DNA from: a virus
Virus record (IMG/VR): IMGVR_UViG_3300030110_000119
Span: 1 to 25,144 of that record
Direction: 5' to 3' (one strand)
DNA: 25,144 bases
Part shown: positions 21,462-25,144 of the stretch, one piece after another
How positions within the stretch are numbered: position 1 is the first letter of the stretch
Layout: each line of letters starts with the position of its first letter
Translations under genes and position numbers: made by a program
Notes under the pieces: model-generated
The model's input: only the letters and a program-made list of their open reading frames with translations
What the model was told of the DNA's origin: nothing
The model's database searches: none

Positions 21462-22225
21462 AAATTAACTACCACGATGGGGATACTGTCGAGATGTTAT
21501 TCGACAGTAAACTCCACTCATACAAGGTGGGGGATGAGATAATTCCAAGCGCCACAAAGGTACTGGATATTATTTCTAAACCCGCTCTTGTACCTTGGGC
21601 TTTGAAGGTGGGGGCTAACTGGTTAGAGAAGAACTTCTTCTTTGACGAGGATGCATCATCTAAAAAGACTAAGGTTTACAAATCGCGTATGGCTATTGAT
21701 CCTCTTATCAAAGGTATGAAGTCTGCCTATCGTAGCAAGTCACACGATGCTATTAACATAGGCAACATCACACACAATTGGGTAGAGGAGGCCATCAACT
21801 GGAAGTTGGAAGGTGGCGAGATACCCAAGATGCCCAAGCAGGAAGAGGCTGTAAACTCTATAGAGGCATTTAAAGATTGGGTAGGCCAGAATGTAGTTGA
21901 GTGGAAATCCTCTGAGGAAAAACTATTTAACAGGAAGTATAGATATGCGGGAACAGTTGATGCTAGGGCTATTATTAATGGAGAGTATTGTGTTATTGAT
22001 TGGAAAACAAGTAAAGCGGTTTATCCTGAGTACCATCTACAGGTTGCGGCGTATGCGAAGGCGGTGGAAGACATTCATGGAATTCCAGTGGATGCCACCT
22101 ATATCCTTAGATGCGACAAGGCGACAGGAAGATTTGAAGCAGTCAGATCTACAGCCATCGAAGAAAACTTTCAAGCCTTTCTAGCGGCGCTTACATTGCA
22201 CAGAAGGATGAAAGAACTAAGATGA
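21458..22225 (+). CDS. RecB-type PD-(D/E)XK exonuclease-like protein, 255 aa
   Basis: The motif order is that of RecB/Cas4-like nucleases: IGNITHNWVEEA (H106, E110), then YAGTVDARA (D168), CVIDWKTSK (D181-x-K183) and HLQVAAYAKAVED (Q195-x-x-x-Y). All metal-binding residues are present. It would digest DNA ends to make ssDNA for annealing by the Rad52-like protein. It begins with TTG in a TTGA overlap with the SSB-tail gene; no ATG lies nearby in frame. No four-cysteine Fe-S cluster of Cas4 is seen, which argues against true Cas4. Confidence 0.83.
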   Translation: MKINYHDGDTVEMLFDSKLHSYKVGDEIIPSATKVLDIISKPALVPWALKVGANWLEKNFFFDEDASSKKTKVYKSRMAIDPLIKGMKSAYRSKSHDAINIGNITHNWVEEAINWKLEGGEIPKMPKQEEAVNSIEAFKDWVGQNVVEWKSSEEKLFNRKYRYAGTVDARAIINGEYCVIDWKTSKAVYPEYHLQVAAYAKAVEDIHGIPVDATYILRCDKATGRFEAVRSTAIEENFQAFLAALTLHRRMKELR

Positions 22226-22464
22226 GTATACCGGCAATGATCGTGTTCCATTTCGATTCGGCACTAGAATTAATGACGGATGGGATGGAACATGAATTGT
22301 TTGATAAGGATGAGATGGAGCAACTTCTTGAGGGATGCGCTAACCAATGTGAGTATCAGGCGCATGAGTTTATGTGGCGATCATTCAAGCGAATGTTGAG
22401 TCAGGATACAGGCGGGAATGTTGTGGGGTTTTCTTCAGAACTGAGAGGCCCAGATGTCCATTGA
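22222..22464 (+). CDS. Hypothetical protein, 80 aa
   Basis: An acidic helical protein (IVFHFDSALELMTDGMEHEL, EMEQLLEGCANQCEYQAHEF) whose ATG overlaps the nuclease stop as ATGA. It contains two Cys in CANQC and several Met/His, but no recognised zinc finger. I know no family. Tight coupling suggests a function with the nuclease, for example a regulator, but this is not shown. Confidence 0.6.
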   Translation: MSIPAMIVFHFDSALELMTDGMEHELFDKDEMEQLLEGCANQCEYQAHEFMWRSFKRMLSQDTGGNVVGFSSELRGPDVH

Positions 22465-22678
22465 GTGGGGCAGGGGATCAGCGTTTAACTTGGGTAGGAT
22501 AAATGATATTAGGGTGGAGAGAAGCAGGAACAATGAGGGTTGGAGTTTTCTTGCGAGTGATAACAAACTAACCTACCTCCATGTAGACAACAGACACTTT
22601 AAAACTAAAGAGGAACTAGACGAATGTATTATGGAGTGGTTAAATGAAAATGCCAAACGTAAAAGTAAGATTCGGTAA
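22454..22678 (+). CDS. Hypothetical protein, 74 aa
   Basis: GAGAGG lies 5 bases before the ATG, and the gene overlaps its neighbours by 11 and 35 bases. Sequence: MSIEWGRGSAFNLGRINDIR, RNNEGWSFLASDNKLTYLHV and a C-terminal helix ELDECIMEWLNENAKRK. It looks like a small sheet followed by a helix. No known family; function unknown. Confidence 0.6.
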   Translation: MSIEWGRGSAFNLGRINDIRVERSRNNEGWSFLASDNKLTYLHVDNRHFKTKEELDECIMEWLNENAKRKSKIR

Positions 22679-23180
22679 CGACTTAGATAAGCAAAACAAA
22701 GGAGCATGGTGTTCCTACGGGGAAGAAATAGAAAAACTTTTTGTAAAAAAAGTGGCTCCCAAAATTGGATTAGATGTTAAGATAAATCCAGAAAAAAAAT
22801 CTAACAGGTATTCACATGATTTAATAATGAATGGAAACAAAAAGGCTGATCTTAAATTGCAGTCTAGGCCATTTTTTAAATCTTCCAAATATGGATGCGA
22901 TCCTAATGAAACTGTATCCTTTAATAAAAAAGATTACGAAAGATACAAAAAGTTGTACCCAGATATAAAAGTAATTTTTTGGGTAAACTGGAAAAAAGAA
23001 ACAGCCTATGGTGTAGATGTGAATAAAAAGAACGGTGTTTGGATTTTTACTTTAAAGGATATAGAAAGGCAAATAAAAAAAGCGCCGCTTCACGAATATA
23101 AAAACAGAATAAACGACAACAGAGGTAATGCAAAAGATTCTTATCTGTTGACCTTGTTGGATAAAAATAAATTTGTCTAA
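22644..23180 (+). CDS. Putative PD-(D/E)XK nuclease-like protein, AT-rich, 178 aa
   Basis: Base composition is clearly more AT-rich than flanking genes, with long A runs and many AAA Lys codons, so it may be a recent acquisition. The layout SYGEEIEKLFVKKVAPKIGL, SNRYSHDLIMNGNKKADLKL and NKKDYERYKKLYPDIKVIFW resembles a restriction-endonuclease fold: an N-terminal helix with E, then D59, then D69-x-K71 at the sheet edge. The C-terminal WVNWKKETAYGVDVNK and HEYKNRINDNRGNAKDSYLL support a complete domain. GGAG is 7 bases before the ATG. Nuclease activity is inferred from fold pattern only. Confidence 0.6.
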   Translation: MKMPNVKVRFGNDLDKQNKGAWCSYGEEIEKLFVKKVAPKIGLDVKINPEKKSNRYSHDLIMNGNKKADLKLQSRPFFKSSKYGCDPNETVSFNKKDYERYKKLYPDIKVIFWVNWKKETAYGVDVNKKNGVWIFTLKDIERQIKKAPLHEYKNRINDNRGNAKDSYLLTLLDKNKFV

Positions 23181-23418
23181 AACATTTAAGGAACAAGAAG
23201 AAGAATGGGCTTACCAAAGGAGGCTACACTTTGCTAGATACTGTTGGCTAAACCAACACAAGACATTGAATGTGCGGGGTGAGGTTCTTACTTGGGCGCA
23301 GATATTTGAGAGAAAGGAGGGGATTTCTCTGTATAATTATGCGCGGGATCGAATGGATGAACGCGAAGAACAGCGCCAGCAGGAAAGGCGTGAAGCCCAT
23401 AGTAAACAGGAGGAATAG
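23173..23418 (+). CDS. Hypothetical basic/acidic helical protein, 81 aa, last gene of early operon
   Basis: No ATG lies near the 5' end; the likely start is TTG 23173. The sequence includes WAYQRRLHFARYCWLNQHKT, LNVRGEVLTWAQIFERKEGI, then SLYNYARDRMDEREE, and ends in a charged helix. The segment 'F-A-R-Y-C-W-x-x-Q-x-K-T-L-x-V-R-G-E' resembles unnamed phage proteins. Its last 131 bases overlap the opposite-strand gene, an unusual arrangement. Function unknown. Confidence 0.6.
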   Translation: MSKTFKEQEEEWAYQRRLHFARYCWLNQHKTLNVRGEVLTWAQIFERKEGISLYNYARDRMDEREEQRQQERREAHSKQEE

Positions 23419-23590
23419 AATCCCCTGCAAAATCATCCGGGTCTTTGGTGTTTGCTATAACGATTGTATCATCGTCATGACTAACTAACCACCCCACAGT
23501 AAAAAGGGTGGGGCAAGAAATCTCCTGCTCCCACCCTGATGTTGCTATGATGTCACGCCATTCGACTATGACTAAAGGTTTCTCATTCAT
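23288..23590 (-). CDS. Conserved phage hypothetical (VEWRD-type), 100 aa
   Basis: The protein begins MNEKPLVIVEWRDIIATSGW and has SCPTLFTVGWLVSHDDDTIV, IANTKDPDDF and LHAFPAGAVLRV. This set ('V-E-W-R-D-I-x-A-x-S-G-W', 'C-P-T-x-x-[ST]-V-G-W-L-V', 'I-A-N-T', 'F-P-x-G') recurs in small proteins of unknown function in marine phages and seems to form one sheet domain. The ATG overlaps the candidate spanin stop as ATGA. The 3' 131 bases run antisense to the last early gene; the tail after about residue 80 looks non-conserved. Confidence 0.72.
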   Translation of the reverse strand: MNEKPLVIVEWRDIIATSGWEQEISCPTLFTVGWLVSHDDDTIVIANTKDPDDFAGDSIPPVYYGLHAFPAGAVLRVHPFDPAHNYTEKSPPFSQISAPK

Positions 23591-24033
23591 CTCATAAGCG
23601 GATTAGGATGCTTTGGCTCCCTGCCTTTCATTTTCACAGGGCCGGGTAAAAACCATCCTAACACCATTGGAATTATCACCACCAATATAAGCAACCATCC
23701 CCCCATCTCAGCCATAGAGCCGAGCAAACTCCAGAAGTTATCTGGCGCACAATCCATATCAACATTCCTCCCACCAACATTGTCCATTGTCGAGGTTGCC
23801 ACATCTGTTACAAAAGCAGTTGTCATGGCTCCCGCTATCGGCGCAATCGCACCCCCACTTAACACAGTCCCCGCAGTAGCACCCACTGCCGCTCCCGTTG
23901 CTACCACTCCTGCTTTCTTTATCGTCCCGCATCCTATAACTCCTAACGCTATCCCCAGATAGCAGAGGCTACGATAAATGCGGCTACGCCAACCATAATC
24001 CACATCTTTGTTTTCTTTGGTAGTGCTTTCCAT
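23587..24033 (-). CDS. Candidate unimolecular spanin (outer-membrane lipoprotein with C-terminal membrane anchor)
   Basis: The 148-aa protein has a basic N-terminus (WRSRIYRSL), a hydrophobic stretch (CYLGIALGVIGC) and a lipobox V32-I33-G34-C35, predicting lipidation and outer-membrane attachment. A small-residue segment with GxxxG repeats (residues 47-68) follows, then a polar linker. A second hydrophobic helix at about 111-129 (GGWLLILVVIIPMVLGWFL) is followed by a positive tail (PVKMKGREPKHPNPLMR). Lipoprotein plus C-terminal inner-membrane anchor is the topology of T1-type u-spanins, which fuse the two membranes at the end of lysis. The start is uncertain because the upstream part overlaps a small gene; GTG 24003 is an alternative. 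Alternative view: a glycine-zipper membrane protein unrelated to lysis. Confidence 0.62.
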   Translation of the reverse strand: MESTTKENKDVDYGWRSRIYRSLCYLGIALGVIGCGTIKKAGVVATGAAVGATAGTVLSGGAIAPIAGAMTTAFVTDVATSTMDNVGGRNVDMDCAPDNFWSLLGSMAEMGGWLLILVVIIPMVLGWFLPGPVKMKGREPKHPNPLMR

Positions 24034-24044
24034 TTTTCTTTCAT
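23949..24044 (-). CDS. 31-aa membrane peptide
   Basis: It encodes MKEKWKALPKKTKMWIMVGV and then AAFIVASAIWG: a positively charged N-terminus and one transmembrane helix. AGGAG lies 6 bases before its ATG, one of the best ribosome sites in this cluster. It starts 11 bases before, and lies in another frame than, the candidate spanin. A holin-like or anti-holin-like role is possible given the neighbour, but such small single-helix phage peptides have varied jobs. Similar K-K-T-K-M-W-I-M-V-G starts are known to me in marine phages without function. Confidence 0.6.
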   Translation of the reverse strand: MKEKWKALPKKTKMWIMVGVAAFIVASAIWG

Positions 24045-24077
24045 CCTTATCTCCTAAATATTACAAAGTTATTACAC

Positions 24078-24383
24078 CTATGGAAGAGCGATGCTGTCAC
24101 CGCATCCGCATCTTCTTGTACTTTCACTTGGGTTAACCACAAATCTTTTAGAAAATCCTTTATCCTCGTAGTCAAGGTTACCGCCTTGTAAGTATGTCTG
24201 CGATGTCTTGTCTGCGAATCTGGTGTTCTCTCCAATGTTCAGTTCTGTAATACCTGTCGAGTTCGTTTTCTCTAAAGTTATCATAAGGCCATTGCACCCA
24301 CCACCCTTTAGACCTATCTCTAAATACTCTCCAGAGTTTAGCAATTCGTTTAATTGTTCCTGCGCTTTCTGAGTTATTACCAA
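24078..24383 (-). CDS. iscA: A-type iron-sulfur carrier (IscA/HesB family)
   Basis: The 101-aa protein has VITQKAQEQLNELLNSGEYL, LEIGLKGGGCNGLMITLE (C30) and the terminal motif RRCGCGDSIAL (C92, C94). The three cysteines match the cluster-binding set of IscA/ErpA, and G-x-G-G-C-x-G and S-x-x-x-x-C-G-C-G-x-S are family signatures. It would carry Fe-S clusters to target enzymes. Translation appears to start at TTG; the next upstream codons in frame include a stop. The GGAGG is 13 bases away, so initiation may be weak or coupled to the preceding gene's stop. Confidence 0.88.
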   Translation of the reverse strand: MVITQKAQEQLNELLNSGEYLEIGLKGGGCNGLMITLEKTNSTGITELNIGENTRFADKTSQTYLQGGNLDYEDKGFSKRFVVNPSESTRRCGCGDSIALP

Positions 24384-24392
24384 TGTCGTTCA

Positions 24393-24572
24393 TTATCCTC
24401 CCAGTCTGGATTGTATGTGGTTAATTAAGTTAGTAGTTGTCTTAGTTAAAACGCATGGAACAAGAGCATGAGCGACAGCGCACAGGCTCCCAGCCAACAA
24501 ACAGCCAGCAAAGTACATTGCCTTTCGTAAGTGTTGCATATACGTTTCATTGTTTTCCTCTAAGTGTTTCAT
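24393..24572 (-). CDS. DUF6356-like membrane protein, 59 aa
   Basis: The sequence MKHLEENNETYMQHLRKAMY, then FAGCLLAGSLCAVAHALVPC and LTKTTTNLINHIQSRL, matches the DUF6356 pattern: an 'E-T-Y-x-x-H-x-x-x-A-x-x-F' helix, a hydrophobic helix with 'A-H-A-x-x-P', then '[ST]-x-T-x-x-[IL]-x-x-[IL]'. It should cross or lie in the membrane. The ATG overlaps the preceding stop as ATGA. A second hydrophobic frame (24446-24550) lies nested inside in another phase. Membrane function is unknown; a holin-like role is conceivable because it lies near the candidate spanin. Confidence 0.7.
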   Translation of the reverse strand: MKHLEENNETYMQHLRKAMYFAGCLLAGSLCAVAHALVPCVLTKTTTNLINHIQSRLGG

Positions 24573-24724
24573 TTTTTCTTGTCATCCTTTTTTGTTTTCT
24601 TTGCCGTCTTTTTTGCTCCTCTAAATGCCTCATCAGTAGGCGCACCTTTCTCGCCCTTCTTCCTCATCTTTTCACCACGTTTTCTTTTAGCGTGGATGTT
24701 TGCATATAAACCTTTTGACGGCAT
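24569..24724 (-). CDS. Lysine-rich small protein, 51 aa ('GLYANIHAKRKRGEKMR' type)
   Basis: Encodes MPSKGLYANIHAKRKRGEKM, then RKKGEKGAPTDEAFRGAKKT and a lysine-rich tail. The 'G-L-Y-A-N-I-H-A-K-R-x-R' and 'G-[AS]-P-T' pattern is widespread in small marine phage proteins, usually unnamed; the strong basic charge suggests nucleic-acid binding or a virion-associated role. It is coupled by TAATG upstream and ATGA downstream. The reading frame is well supported by recurrent family pattern and packing. Confidence 0.75.
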   Translation of the reverse strand: MPSKGLYANIHAKRKRGEKMRKKGEKGAPTDEAFRGAKKTAKKTKKDDKKK

Positions 24725-24798
24725 TAGTATGACCTACGCCTAGTTTTTTTAGTCTTTTTCATTTTTCTTTTTGGCGGTGGGGTTGGATAACCGGGCAT
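24724..24798 (-). CDS. 24-aa Lys/Arg-rich peptide
   Basis: AGGAG lies 7 bases before the ATG. The peptide reads MPGYPTPPPKRKMKKTKKTR followed by RRSY, so a proline turn followed by a very basic tail. Its stop overlaps the start of the next gene (TAATG). Packed between two genes with a good ribosome site it is probably translated, but its size means function cannot be judged. Nucleic-acid or membrane binding is possible from charge. Confidence 0.5.
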   Translation of the reverse strand: MPGYPTPPPKRKMKKTKKTRRRSY

Positions 24799-24808
24799 TA
24801 TTGTCTCC

Positions 24809-24955
24809 TTATTTTTTGTGGATTTTCTGTACTTTAAAATTTGCAGACTCAGAGGCTCCTTTGTGCGGCTTGTAACCTCCTGATGGATTTTTCATCAATG
24901 TATAATTGCTACCGCTTTTCATCCAATGAAATCCTTTTGGTGCTTTAACTTTCAT
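24809..24955 (-). CDS. Small marine-phage protein, 48 aa ('KAPKGFHWMKSG' type)
   Basis: Sequence MKVKAPKGFHWMKSGSNYTL, then MKNPSGGYKPHKGASESANF and a basic end. Small proteins with 'K-A-P-K-G-[FY]-H-W-M-K' and 'K-P-H-K-G-A-S' are familiar from marine phages, with no known job. It has no strong Shine-Dalgarno, and a 10-base gap separates it from the next gene. The pattern of conserved W, G and H residues suggests a folded mini-domain. Confidence 0.7.
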   Translation of the reverse strand: MKVKAPKGFHWMKSGSNYTLMKNPSGGYKPHKGASESANFKVQKIHKK

Positions 24956-24972
24956 ATCATTACCATTTCAAC

Positions 24973-25144
24973 TTATTTTCTTTTAGATTTGGCTCCCGAA
25001 CATTTCCATCTTTTTCTTGATAGATTGTTAGGAGTGTTGGGATCGTTTTGTTTTTTCTTGGGAAGGCGTTTTTTTATACCTAGACTTCTTGCACAGTATG
25101 AATCACCTTTAGATGTTCCCGGTTTAACTCTTGCTCCACCACCT
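24973..25144 (-). CDS. Partial small protein, DUF6321-like, 5' end beyond the window
   Basis: The C-terminal 56 residues are visible: GGGARVKPGTSKGDSYCARS, then LGIKKRLPKKKQNDPNTPNN and LSRKRWKCSGAKSKRK. The 'G-D-S-Y-C-A-R-S', 'P-N-T-P-N-N-L-S-R-[KR]-[RK]-W-K-C-x-G' layout matches a small cysteine-containing family (I recall DUF6321) common in marine phages. Two Cys separated by about 30 residues could bind metal. The start lies upstream of the right edge. Confidence 0.7.
   Translation of the reverse strand, partial: GGGARVKPGTSKGDSYCARSLGIKKRLPKKKQNDPNTPNNLSRKRWKCSGAKSKRK

Noticed and set aside
21458-22225. Cas4 (CRISPR adaptation) as identity of the RecB-like nuclease
   Set aside because: It lacks the four cysteines for an Fe-S cluster and no CRISPR array or cas gene is in the window.
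23501-23516. GGGTGGGG pairing with CCACCC near 23490-23516 as a terminator between the convergent operons
   Set aside because: It lies within the coding part of the VEWRD-type gene and lacks a T run on either strand.
23887-23930. Cys-rich frame starting at the ATG that overlaps the lipobox Cys codon (AGGAG 7 bases upstream)
   Set aside because: It is a third phase through the candidate spanin gene with unnatural Cys/Ser/Gly composition; probably chance.
24455-24709. Plus-strand frame of 84 codons at the right end
   Set aside because: It is antisense to the DUF6356-like and lysine-rich small genes and has a Phe/Ser/Leu-rich shadow composition.

Overview
The window is a contiguous piece of a tailed double-stranded DNA phage (or prophage) genome. 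The evidence is a complete head-packaging module (small and large terminase, portal, scaffold, major capsid protein, head-tail adaptor), dense gene packing with 4-base stop/start overlaps, and no bacterial housekeeping genes. The portal, capsid and adaptor look like the SU10/C3-podovirus type. The cobalamin-dependent ribonucleotide reductase, A-type iron-sulfur carrier, 2-oxoglutarate oxygenase and several tiny lysine-rich proteins are of kinds I associate with marine bacteriophages. A Gram-negative aquatic host is therefore likely, but this is inference. No tRNA, rRNA, CRISPR array, insertion sequence or integrase was seen.

Layout. (1) Bases 1-11742, minus strand: the late operon. Read in transcription order (right to left) it holds a 678-aa unknown protein, TerS, TerL, portal, a 78-aa protein, scaffold, major capsid protein, a prolyl-4-hydroxylase-like oxygenase, two small proteins, the adaptor, and then tail/fibre-like proteins running off the left edge. 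(2) Bases 11743-12164: a gene-free divergent control region with repeated AT-rich motifs and a G-rich tract. (3) Bases 12165-13839, plus strand: three small early-type genes. The first two are each followed by a near-identical hairpin module, and the last by a strong intrinsic terminator. (4) Bases 13840-14550: a second non-coding/structured region rich in palindromes, with a short minus-strand basic gene and divergent sigma70-like promoters. It is a candidate control region or replication origin. (5) Bases 14551-23418, plus strand: the main early/replication operon, with small hypotheticals, DnaB/RecA-fold helicase, PD-(D/E)XK resolvase-like nuclease, Rad52-like annealing protein, class II ribonucleotide reductase, DUF3310, an HNH-type zinc nuclease, a small protein with an SSB-like tail, a RecB-type exonuclease-like protein and an AT-rich second nuclease-like protein. 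Good sigma70 promoters lie inside several of these coding regions. (6) Bases 23288-25144, minus strand: a convergent cluster with a candidate unimolecular spanin, a 31-aa membrane peptide, IscA, a DUF6356-like membrane protein and four more genes under 60 aa.

How it works together. The plus-strand genes would make nucleotides (NrdJ), unwind DNA (helicase) and process or anneal ends (Rad52, nucleases). No DNA polymerase, primase or RNA polymerase is visible, so the phage probably borrows the host's unless these genes lie outside the window. Sigma70-type promoters throughout the early region fit host RNA polymerase use. The minus-strand left block builds and packages the head. The right block seems to include lysis and accessory functions, although no endolysin is seen. 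Eight genes here appear to start with TTG, four of them in TTGA overlaps.
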